From assembly GCA_036736205.1 (NCBI GenBank), contig DAINMX010000003.1, positions 15,946 to 79,945 on the forward strand: 64,000 bases of DNA, in the 5' to 3' direction. The stretch is from XYA12-FULL-58-9 sp001798605 (GTDB taxonomy: Bacteria > Myxococcota > XYA12-FULL-58-9). Below the pieces are notes generated by a model. The model searched no databases and was not told the origin of the DNA. It worked only from the letters and a program-made list of their open reading frames with translations. Shown in pieces: positions 9,546-17,013 of the stretch (position 1 is its first letter; each line of letters starts with the position of its first letter). Both the position numbers and the translations under genes were made by a program.

Positions 9546-10415
9546 TTAGAAGCAAGAGGAGTTGGGCAACCCGGCAATCGCCGAATAGTCGTTGCCCACC
9601 GCAGGTGCCACGTAGGCTTGGAAGTCAGAGCCGTTGTCATTGCTGTCAGAGTCAGTGAAGTGGGTGGCGAAACAGCGGCCCACGGTTTGGCCCTCAGCCG
9701 GAACAATCGCCGCCATGCCTTCCCCAATAAAGACGTCAGTCGCCCCAAAGCTTCCATAGCCAACCGCATCGACCACTCGGTCTAGGCAGTCCACCAGCCG
9801 CAGGTTATCGGGACCGTTTTGCAGATCCATTTCAATCATAGGCTGATCGAGATTGGGTACACCGGATTCACCCATGACGTAGTAGCCATCGCTGGGGATA
9901 ACGCCCGAAAGTGGCAGCTCGAACAGCCGAACCCCGCCATTGCCATTGAAGTGCTCCATCCTCAATCCTTTGAGGTCCGTGCCCGGAACCCCGCGCAGCT
10001 CGACAAAAGAATGAGATGTCTCCGCGTCGCTGCCAGGCTCATTCGGCAACAGTTCATTGATGACAACGAGCCCGAAAAATGACGGGCACACGAAGCTGTC
10101 ACCGACCGTGGTGTCACCGACCCTGGTATCACCGGTCATCGAATCACCGACCCTGGTGTCACCGGTCATCGAGTCACCGATCCTCGTGTCACCGGTCATC
10201 GAGTCACCACCGCCATCGCTGCGACTGTCGTAGTCTCCCGAAGCCATGCAGCGTCGGTCGATGCAATCAAGGCCTGGGTTGCAGGTGCCGTCTCTGTTGC
10301 AATTGCAGCCACCAGTCCCCCAGGTACACATTGTTTGATAGGGATTGGGAGGATCCTCTTGGGTGCACGCAAACAGGTTGGCTGCGCAAACAACAATGAG
10401 TGTACTTTTGTGCAT
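9546..10415 (-). CDS. Lamin-tail-domain lipoprotein with 10-residue repeats
   Basis: The ATG at 10415 has a GGAGG element five bases upstream. The leader MHKSTLIVVCAANLFAC ends in a lipobox with Cys, followed by a Cys-rich stretch (CTWGTGGCNCNRDGTCNPGLDC) common in surface lipoproteins of myxobacteria. Next come about three copies of a GDSMTGDTR(V/I) decapeptide acting as a hydrophilic spacer, then a lamin tail domain (LVVINELLPNEPGSD, SFVELRG, GYYVMGE, VVDAVGYGSFG) to the C-terminus. It is probably anchored to the outer membrane with the LTD displayed outward. Ligand and role are unknown. It stands alone between a PilZ regulator and a divergent TMEM43 gene. Confidence 0.82.
   Translation of the reverse strand: MHKSTLIVVCAANLFACTQEDPPNPYQTMCTWGTGGCNCNRDGTCNPGLDCIDRRCMASGDYDSRSDGGGDSMTGDTRIGDSMTGDTRVGDSMTGDTRVGDTTVGDSFVCPSFFGLVVINELLPNEPGSDAETSHSFVELRGVPGTDLKGLRMEHFNGNGGVRLFELPLSGVIPSDGYYVMGESGVPNLDQPMIEMDLQNGPDNLRLVDCLDRVVDAVGYGSFGATDVFIGEGMAAIVPAEGQTVGRCFATHFTDSDSNDNGSDFQAYVAPAVGNDYSAIAGLPNSSCF
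10098..10208 (-). repeat. 30-bp tandem repeat encoding GDSMTGDTR(V/I) spacer
   Basis: On the plus strand a 30-bp unit beginning tcaccggtcatcgagtcacc is repeated about three times, with a fourth partial and diverged copy, inside the lamin-tail lipoprotein gene. The unit is a whole number of codons, so gain or loss of copies would change spacer length without a frameshift. Confidence 0.9.
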
Positions 10416-10529
10416 AGGGACCTCCACGCGGGTTCTATCACTTCTGCGGCGGGTTGCCAGCTGCGTTTACTCCGACTCTAGACTCACTTATGGTGTGACC
10501 GCCAAACAGTCATCCAAAGGGGATGGTTC

Positions 10530-11708
10530 ATGTCCGAACACAGCTTTTCCGAAGTCACCGAGCACGGTTGGCTCGGCCGCATCACAGAGTCGCTCAAGAG
10601 TGTCGTGGTAGGCATCATCCTCTTCATTGTGGCCTTCCCCGTGTTGTGGTGGAACGAAGGCAACTCCGTCGAGACCTACAAGAGTCTCAAGGAAGGTGCC
10701 ACCTCCGTTGTTTCGATAGCGGCAGACAAGGTCGACGAGGCCAACGACGGCAAGCTCGTTCACATGTCGGGGGACGCAGAGACCACTGACCGGTTGCAAG
10801 ATCCGACTTTCCTTGTCGAAGAAAATGCAATCCGACTGTCCCGAAACGTCGAGATGTACCAATGGACTGAGCGCCAAGAAAGCAAGAAGAACAAGAAGGT
10901 CGGCGGCAAAGAAGAGACCGTCACAACCTACACTTACGCCAAAGAGTGGAAGAATTCCGCGGTTAGCTCGAGCTCCTTCAAAAAGCCCGAAGGTCACGAA
11001 AACCCGGGAAGCATGCCCTATGCAGACGACTCCTGGATTGCCGGCAAAGTCACATTGGGCGCATTCGAGCTTTCCGATGATCTCAAGGGTGCCATCTCCA
11101 AGTCGGAAACCGTCAGGTACACCGCACAGCTACACGACAGGTTGCCGCCGCCCCTCAAATCCAAGAGTCAAGTCTACGGCGAAGCCCTCTACATCGGCAG
11201 CAACCCGGGCTCGCCTGAGGTGGGCGACGTTCGCATCACCTTCACAAAAGTTCCGCAGGGCAAGGTCAGTCTCTTTTCTCAACAATCGGGAAACACTTTC
11301 CAGCCCTACCAAACAAAGGCGGGGAAAGCTCTCGAGCGTCTGCAAATGGGCACCGTGTCGGCAGCACAGATGTTCGAGCAGGCGCAGCAGGAAAACGTCG
11401 TCTTCACTTGGATCCTGCGCATCATCGGCTTCATCTTGATGTTCGCAGGCGTGAGCATGGTCTTTAGGCCCATCGCGGTGGTCGCGGATGTTGTACCAAT
11501 CGTTGGTGATATTCTCCGGATGGGTTTCGGCATTGTCGCATTTGCAGTGGCAGCGCCGCTGACCTTGGTCACCATCGCCATTGCTTGGTTGGTCTACCGA
11601 CCCGTCCTTGGCGTCGCACTGTTGTTGATCGCTTCCGGCATCATCGTCGGTATCAAGATGTTGGCGACCAAGAGGAAGAAGGCGGCGGCACCAGCATCCG
11701 CATATTAA
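10530..11708 (+). CDS. TMEM43 family membrane protein
   Basis: A 392-residue protein matching the TMEM43 (LUMA, DUF1625) family. A hydrophobic segment near residues 25-42 (VVVGIILFIVAFPVLWWNEG, with the family-typical WNEG) is followed by a large soluble domain and three or four membrane segments in the last 130 residues (TWILRIIGFILMFAGVSMVF, then two further hydrophobic stretches). The mid-region (YTYAKEWKNSAV) is also family-typical. Its stop overlaps the start of the next gene (TAATG), so the two are coupled. The bacterial members of the family have no established function. Confidence 0.87.
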   Translation: MSEHSFSEVTEHGWLGRITESLKSVVVGIILFIVAFPVLWWNEGNSVETYKSLKEGATSVVSIAADKVDEANDGKLVHMSGDAETTDRLQDPTFLVEENAIRLSRNVEMYQWTERQESKKNKKVGGKEETVTTYTYAKEWKNSAVSSSSFKKPEGHENPGSMPYADDSWIAGKVTLGAFELSDDLKGAISKSETVRYTAQLHDRLPPPLKSKSQVYGEALYIGSNPGSPEVGDVRITFTKVPQGKVSLFSQQSGNTFQPYQTKAGKALERLQMGTVSAAQMFEQAQQENVVFTWILRIIGFILMFAGVSMVFRPIAVVADVVPIVGDILRMGFGIVAFAVAAPLTLVTIAIAWLVYRPVLGVALLLIASGIIVGIKMLATKRKKAAAPASAY

Positions 11709-13210
11709 TGGGGACAAAACCGGTGCAGGGGAATCGAACGTCCGGCAGTCACCCTACCCGGCTTTGGCAACAGTTCATGACGGCGTTGACGGTCATGCAG
11801 TGCCTTTGCTGTGGCATAGGATACCGCGCCGCTCGCACCGACCTGCCCAAGGAGGAACGGGGTGTCGCCGAGCTCACCCGCATGGTTCTCGACTACAAGA
11901 CAGCCCTCAAGAAGAGAGATTTTGACCTTGCAGAGAAGATCCTTGAGGCGCTCGACAACGAGATAGCCAACGTTGATGGAGTCACGCGCTCCCATCCCGA
12001 CTTTGAAGAGGTCAATCGCGCAGCGGAAAAAGCGAGGCCAGCATTGGTGGCAGCAAGACGTCGCGACCGCGTGGAGCACCTCCTCGGGAAGTTGCGCGGT
12101 GATATTGACCGTGGTGAGTCACTTTGCATAAAGCTCACCAAGGACGGACCCTCGGCCAAACTCCTCGAGGAGCTCAACAGCCTAACTGAATCCTTCAACG
12201 CGAGTCTCACAGGGGGCGAAACACTCAAGGAGGACAGGCTCTACTCTGATTCTGTTCCCCCAATCGTTGAAGCGCTTGGCCGATTTAAGACTCGTGCGGC
12301 CGAGTTTGATTGGCTCCTCCAGTTGTCGAGAGAACTCGTGCCTCCCATTAACCGAGCGCTCGCGGCGGAAACGGCCGCCAAGAGCGACACGGGACTCAAG
12401 GATCGCATGGGTGCCTCCACGGCCGCGGCGGCAGGATTCGCAGAGTGCACCGAGATCATCACTCGATACCGCGAAGCTGACGGCTACAACGATCAGCTGA
12501 AGATTCAAAGCGGTCTCGGCGACGTCTCCCTCGACGAAGCAGGCCTCACCTGCGAGATGCGACGAGCCGGAGCAGACCAACTACGGGCCACCTTGGAATG
12601 GCAACAGGGTGTGGATACGGCCGCCCAAGCCGCAAGCCGAGCGGTCGAAGCTCTGAAAGCGAGCGCAGGCGCCGATGCGGCACTCGCGCTCATTGGACCC
12701 GCGCTGGAAGCTCTCACCGAATGCGAGCGGAGCATCAGCACCACCCGGGATCAACCTGGATTCGATGGTTCCATCATGTTCAAGACAATTTTCGGCGAGC
12801 TCAAGGTGCGCAAGCTCTACGAAGCTTGTAACGGGGAAAAAGAGCGCCTCGCCAAAGCGAACCCCGCCCTCCATTGGAAAAGCGCGATCGATCGTCTTCG
12901 GAAGCGGGTCGGCGAAGCCAAGAACGCCCTCAACGCAGCCAAGAGCGCAACCACTCCTGAGGAAAAGATCAAGACCCTATGGACCGCGGTAGGCGGCTAC
13001 GCCGAGTGCCTCGAGCAGACACAGCATCTCAACGTCACCGACAACCCGAAATGGAAACGGGCCAATCCCTCCGCCAGAGACTTCGCCTGGCTGCATTCCT
13101 TGGCAAAGACCTGCAATACGCAACAAGCAAGAGCCAAGAGCCTCCTGGACCGAGCCGAAAGTGCGTCTCGCTCAAAGAAGAAGAAGAGCAGACGAAAACG
13201 CCAGCGCTGA
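11708..13210 (+). CDS. Membrane-anchored coiled-coil protein coupled to TMEM43 gene
   Basis: No family recognised. The ATG overlaps the TMEM43 stop, which fixes the start better than any upstream in-frame codon. The N-terminus (basic, then a short hydrophobic segment around FMTALTVMQCLCCGIGY) looks like a signal anchor or lipoprotein signal; the rest is almost entirely helical and rich in Ala, Glu, Lys and Arg, with long predicted coiled coils. The last ~20 residues are strongly basic (SRSKKKKSRRKRQR). The pairing with TMEM43 suggests an envelope complex, which is inference. Confidence 0.7.
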   Translation: MGTKPVQGNRTSGSHPTRLWQQFMTALTVMQCLCCGIGYRAARTDLPKEERGVAELTRMVLDYKTALKKRDFDLAEKILEALDNEIANVDGVTRSHPDFEEVNRAAEKARPALVAARRRDRVEHLLGKLRGDIDRGESLCIKLTKDGPSAKLLEELNSLTESFNASLTGGETLKEDRLYSDSVPPIVEALGRFKTRAAEFDWLLQLSRELVPPINRALAAETAAKSDTGLKDRMGASTAAAAGFAECTEIITRYREADGYNDQLKIQSGLGDVSLDEAGLTCEMRRAGADQLRATLEWQQGVDTAAQAASRAVEALKASAGADAALALIGPALEALTECERSISTTRDQPGFDGSIMFKTIFGELKVRKLYEACNGEKERLAKANPALHWKSAIDRLRKRVGEAKNALNAAKSATTPEEKIKTLWTAVGGYAECLEQTQHLNVTDNPKWKRANPSARDFAWLHSLAKTCNTQQARAKSLLDRAESASRSKKKKSRRKRQR

Positions 13211-13227
13211 ATGGGTGTGACGAGTGC

Positions 13228-14148
13228 TCAGGCTCGGATGTTGTTGATGATGCCCTTGCGAGTGTCGTCTTGATTCTTGAGGATGTTGCTCAGAGTGCTG
13301 GTCAGCTGCTGATACCGCTCGACCATATACTGCAGTTTGTAGATGTCTTGATTGACGACGGAGGCAATCGCCTCCGCTTGCGGTTCGAGACGATCCAACA
13401 ACTTCTGCGCCTCCTCCTTGGTGAGTTGCTCATCTTTGTGATCGACGATGGTGGCCTTGCCATCCTCACCTATCGTTATTTCTCGGTAGCTGAAGGTCTC
13501 GGTGCTGCCGTCGTCTGGCCAGTCGGCGAGCATCGCCTCGAGCTCGTTGACATACGCCCGGGTCTCGTTGCCGAACTGCTCCCGCTCCGCGACCTCGAAG
13601 AAGAAATTGTGAAGATTCTTTTCGACGCCCCAGACCCCCTCGAAGATGAGGGTCTCACTCGCCCCATCACGCTGGTCGTTCCCCTCTGACATCATCCACT
13701 GCTCATAGGTCATGTTGGTGGCATCTTGCAGATCCGTGGAAACACTGTTGACTTCGATTCCGTTGGGTTTGGCCTCATCCTCGTCCCACGCCGCTTTGCC
13801 TAGATCCATCAGTATCTTCTGGAGCTTCTCACGACTGCTGGGCGCGAGTCGCGCAAACGCCTCATCGACAACAACCTGTTGCCGCTCTGTGAGGCGTGGA
13901 ATGTCGATTCTCTGGCCGTTGGTGAAGGTGTGATTGATGAATCTCGGTTTGTCACTCAATGATTGGGTCGTACCGTTCCCGAGCGCCGACAGATCGGTCT
14001 TGCCTATCCCCATCACCGTCGCGGGGCCATTGCGATCAAATTGACTGGACTGATGTAGTTCCTGGCGGCGACGCACCTGCAGCTGCTCTTGCTCTTGCTC
14101 CCTGGCGACCGATCTGCCGCGAACTTCATCTACCGTCAGCTTTGACAT
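13228..14148 (-). CDS. Uncharacterised 306-residue soluble protein
   Basis: No family recognised. The start ATG is preceded by GAGGAG. There is no signal peptide or membrane segment. The first ~60 residues are Gln/Glu/Arg-rich (EQEQEQLQVRRRQEL), followed by a mixed domain, and the last ~100 residues are helical and coiled-coil-like, ending in LSNILKNQDDTRKGIINNIRA. That tail resembles the C-terminal helices of exported filament or tip proteins of type III-like systems, but the similarity is only by eye and no secretion genes are nearby. It converges on the coiled-coil gene. Confidence 0.65.
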   Translation of the reverse strand: MSKLTVDEVRGRSVAREQEQEQLQVRRRQELHQSSQFDRNGPATVMGIGKTDLSALGNGTTQSLSDKPRFINHTFTNGQRIDIPRLTERQQVVVDEAFARLAPSSREKLQKILMDLGKAAWDEDEAKPNGIEVNSVSTDLQDATNMTYEQWMMSEGNDQRDGASETLIFEGVWGVEKNLHNFFFEVAEREQFGNETRAYVNELEAMLADWPDDGSTETFSYREITIGEDGKATIVDHKDEQLTKEEAQKLLDRLEPQAEAIASVVNQDIYKLQYMVERYQQLTSTLSNILKNQDDTRKGIINNIRA

Positions 14149-14335
14149 GATTGCTCCTCGCTAACACAACACCGAGCGAATTTTCGAGAATCAGGTTTCT
14201 CGATCTCATTATCGCAGTCGATCCCAATTGGTTGCGTAAATAGTCGTGGAGGAAATGGCCTGACGCGACACGGCAAACTCGGCCGAGGTCTCGCCCGTGG
14301 CTCGCGGCCGGTGGCAGTGATATGGAGGATACCCA

Positions 14336-14386
14336 CATGATGTCGGGATCAACATGATGTAGGGATCAACATGAGGTGGGGACCAT
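14336..14386 (+). repeat. Three 17-bp direct repeats in the gpsA leader
   Basis: Copies begin at 14336, 14353 and 14370 with unit catgatgtcgggatcaa; the first two differ at one base and the third is diverged. The third copy supplies the gpsA Shine-Dalgarno (GAGGTGGGG) and runs into the start codon. Each copy carries one or two ATG codons; the first, at 14337, has its own GGAGG at 14324-14328 and would encode a six-residue peptide ending at 14357. Confidence 0.85.
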
Positions 14387-15404
14387 GTCCGATGAATCGC
14401 TGAACGTTGGTGTCCTGGGGGCAGGGAGCTGGGGCACAGCACTGGCCTACTTGCTCTCGACTCGCTCCCACAACGTGACACACTGGGCGCTCGAACCAGA
14501 GGTAGTCGCCGGCATCAATCGCGAACGACGCAATCCGCTATACATGAGCCAACTGGAGATCCCACAGAACATCCACGCGACCGGCGATCTCGAAGAAGTT
14601 GTGCACGAGTCCCAGATGCTGCTGTTTGTCATCCCAGCACAATACGTGCGCAAATATCTGGTGCAGCTGCGCGACATCCTACCCTCGGGAATCCCGCTGG
14701 TCATCTGCTCCAAAGGCATCGAACGCAACTCCCTCGCAACCATGGAGCAGGTCTTCATTGAGGAGCTCCCAGGAAAAACTCACCGCGATATCTGCGTTCT
14801 CTCTGGCCCGTCCTTTGCCCTCGAAGTCACACAGAACATGCCAACCAATGTTACCGTCGCCTCCAGGACCCTGGGAACCGCGCGGCGCGTGCAGGACGTC
14901 TTGGCGACCAAGGTGTTCCGGATATACACCACCGACGATGTCACCGGAGTCGAGCTCGGCGGTTCACTGAAGAACGTTATGGCAATTGCCGTCGGTGCCA
15001 GTGACGGCCTCGGGTTTGGCACCAACACGCGAGCCGGCTTGATTACCCGCGGCCTCTCAGAGATGTCACGCTTGGCGGTCAACATGGGCGGCCGACCGGA
15101 GACCATGCTCGGCCTCGCAGGCGTTGGTGACCTCATACTTACCTGTACATCGGATCTCAGCCGCAACCGTCAGGTCGGCAAAATGCTTGGCGAGGGTCGC
15201 GCCATCGCCGATATCCAAAAAGAAATGCGCCAGGTAGCAGAGGGCGTGCCTACCGCTGAGTCAGCACATCAGCTGGCATTGCGACGGGAGGTCGACATGC
15301 CGATCACAGAGCAAGTCTACAACGTGATCTACGAGGGAAAGACCGTCCCCGAGGCAATGGCCGCCCTGCAGGCCCGCACCCTAAAAGAGGAGTGGAGTCC
15401 CTGA
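14385..15404 (+). CDS. gpsA: Glycerol-3-phosphate dehydrogenase [NAD(P)+]
   Basis: Reduces dihydroxyacetone phosphate to sn-glycerol-3-phosphate for phospholipid synthesis. The 339 residues open with the Rossmann motif VGVLGAGSWGTALAYLL; family hallmarks include FVIPAQYVR, ICSKGIE, LSGPSFALEV and the catalytic-Lys segment LGGSLKNVMAIAVGASDG, then GLAGVGDLILTC and EGVPTAE. The ATG at 14385 has a GAGGTGG element at good distance; a GTG at 14376 is an alternative. Upstream lie three short repeats with small open frames that may influence translation. No operon partner on the same strand. Confidence 0.97.
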   Translation: MSDESLNVGVLGAGSWGTALAYLLSTRSHNVTHWALEPEVVAGINRERRNPLYMSQLEIPQNIHATGDLEEVVHESQMLLFVIPAQYVRKYLVQLRDILPSGIPLVICSKGIERNSLATMEQVFIEELPGKTHRDICVLSGPSFALEVTQNMPTNVTVASRTLGTARRVQDVLATKVFRIYTTDDVTGVELGGSLKNVMAIAVGASDGLGFGTNTRAGLITRGLSEMSRLAVNMGGRPETMLGLAGVGDLILTCTSDLSRNRQVGKMLGEGRAIADIQKEMRQVAEGVPTAESAHQLALRREVDMPITEQVYNVIYEGKTVPEAMAALQARTLKEEWSP

Positions 15405-15408
15405 GCTC

Positions 15409-16131
15409 TCACCGGCCGGTGTGGATCCGCTCGGTCGCTCGGCTATCGGGGCACGCACGTTGTACTGCGCGCGCGATCGCTCGCCGAAAATCCCGTCGCA
15501 TCTCGGGGGACAGGGCATGTCCAGCGGCATATTCGCGCCAGGTCGCGTCAAAACCCACGTCACGCAAATGTGCGATTCCAGCGCGCGCTTCAGCAGCCGG
15601 CAGCAACCGATCGTCACGGCCGTGCAGAGCGACCACGGGAGGCGGAACACCTGTGAATGTTGCTGGCCAGAGGGAAGGGGGCAGCCAGCCTGCTGCAAAA
15701 ATGACCTCGCCGACCGCATCGGCATGAAGGACCGCAAGGGTCAACGACAGCACCGCACCCTGGGAATAGCCGACGATCACGGGATTACCGCAGGTTTCCC
15801 TGGATCTTTTGTGCCTTGCGATCAACCTGCTCAAACGACCGGCCGAACCGCGTATGCCAGCCAACATCTCCGTCGTGTCTGAATCCATAGGTTCACCTGA
15901 AAACCACGATCCACCCCGCCCGTATGCCACCGGGGCCCTGGGGACAATCACCCGGGCGGACACGGGCAACTCATCGAACAAACGCACGAAATGCTCGGGC
16001 GAATCCCCTCTTCCATGTATCGCCACGACCAGCGGCAACTTTTTGCCCTCCTGCGCGTCCCCTGTGGTCGTCTCCACAAATTCCAACTCTGACTCATTCG
16101 GTTGGACCGCTGATCTATCCCTGCAGATCAA
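15409..16131 (-). CDS. Carboxylesterase/phospholipase-type alpha/beta hydrolase
   Basis: A 240-residue cytoplasmic serine hydrolase of the small carboxylesterase (Abhydrolase_2) group. The oxyanion region is VVAIHGRGDSPEHF, the nucleophile elbow is GYSQGA near residue 120, the acid is in LHGRDDRLLP and the catalytic His in YAAGHALSPEM, so the Ser-Asp-His triad is complete. The start overlaps the end of the upstream metallo-hydrolase gene by 17 bases, suggesting coupled translation. The substrate is unknown. Its stop is only a few bases from the converging gpsA stop. Confidence 0.85.
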   Translation of the reverse strand: MICRDRSAVQPNESELEFVETTTGDAQEGKKLPLVVAIHGRGDSPEHFVRLFDELPVSARVIVPRAPVAYGRGGSWFSGEPMDSDTTEMLAGIRGSAGRLSRLIARHKRSRETCGNPVIVGYSQGAVLSLTLAVLHADAVGEVIFAAGWLPPSLWPATFTGVPPPVVALHGRDDRLLPAAEARAGIAHLRDVGFDATWREYAAGHALSPEMRRDFRRAIARAVQRACPDSRATERIHTGR

Positions 16132-16957
16132 CTGCCCTGGTGCGCTCGATACACCGCACGGCAGATTTCACCATTTGTCGAGCGCTCGCGTTGCCAAAGG
16201 TGAATGCCCTGACCCCTAAAGATTCCAGAACGGCGGCCCGGCGCATGAGCTCCTCGACACCATCGCATCCGGCATCGACCGCCTGCCCGATCCGGCCATA
16301 GAATTCCTCGAGGAACTGCAGCTTGGCAAGCAATCGCTCGCGCCCCCCTGCTCGCTGTGGATGATGGGCACAAAACAGTACATCAACATCAAAGAGCACC
16401 GCCTTCTTCAACGACACTATTTGTTCGGCGATATCCTCATCGCAGCGAAAGTATTTGATCCGATCAGCCAAGTAGAGGTCGCCGGAAAACATACAGCCAT
16501 GCTCAGGCATCCAGTAGACCGTATGATCGCGAGAATGTCCGGGCGTGTGAACGGGCTCGAAACGATGACCACCGGCCTCAAATGGTGCGTCAACCGCCGT
16601 AACCCCAACGGGATCTGCCGGTCCCCACACCCAGTGCTGGTATGGCAAGATACGAAAAGGTGTGGCGAGCTTCTCTTGTGTGGCGAGGTGTCCGAGAACA
16701 GGAAGGCCGTAAGCTGCCTTGAGTGCGCCTGCGTTGCCGCTGTGGTCCTCATGGTGATGCGTGAGCAGCACCGCCTCAATCTCATGGGCACGAGCCAACT
16801 CGAGCACCTGACGACGCAGATGCGAAAGACCGGAGTCAATCAATACATGCCCGACGACCCACACGAAGACGCTCATCCATGGCTGCCCAACGACCGACCA
16901 ACCGAGCTCGTAACCTTGGGCAATGCCAAAGTTATGCCGCCTCACCAACTCAGGCAT
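16115..16957 (-). CDS. Metallo-beta-lactamase-fold hydrolase
   Basis: A 280-residue protein of the MBL superfamily (glyoxalase II-like branch). Metal ligands are visible: LLTHHHEDHSGN (HxHxDH), the later His in VHTPGHSRDHTVYW, the Asp in CMFSGDLYLADRI and a distal His in CAHHPQ. The C-terminal helical part is longer than in minimal glyoxalase II proteins. It sits directly upstream of, and overlaps, the esterase gene, so the two hydrolases may act in one catabolic or detoxifying step; that is inference. No signal peptide. Confidence 0.87.
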   Translation of the reverse strand: MPELVRRHNFGIAQGYELGWSVVGQPWMSVFVWVVGHVLIDSGLSHLRRQVLELARAHEIEAVLLTHHHEDHSGNAGALKAAYGLPVLGHLATQEKLATPFRILPYQHWVWGPADPVGVTAVDAPFEAGGHRFEPVHTPGHSRDHTVYWMPEHGCMFSGDLYLADRIKYFRCDEDIAEQIVSLKKAVLFDVDVLFCAHHPQRAGGRERLLAKLQFLEEFYGRIGQAVDAGCDGVEELMRRAAVLESLGVRAFTFGNASARQMVKSAVRCIERTRAVDLQG

Positions 16958-17013
16958 GGGAAAACCCTTGTCGAGTGCGGTGCTCGACCCAACGCTTGTC
17001 GACCACTTGCGGC

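Noticed and set aside
11585..11707. N-terminal extension of the coiled-coil gene
   Set aside because: It runs through the TMEM43 coding region; the TAATG overlap gives a natural start at 11708.
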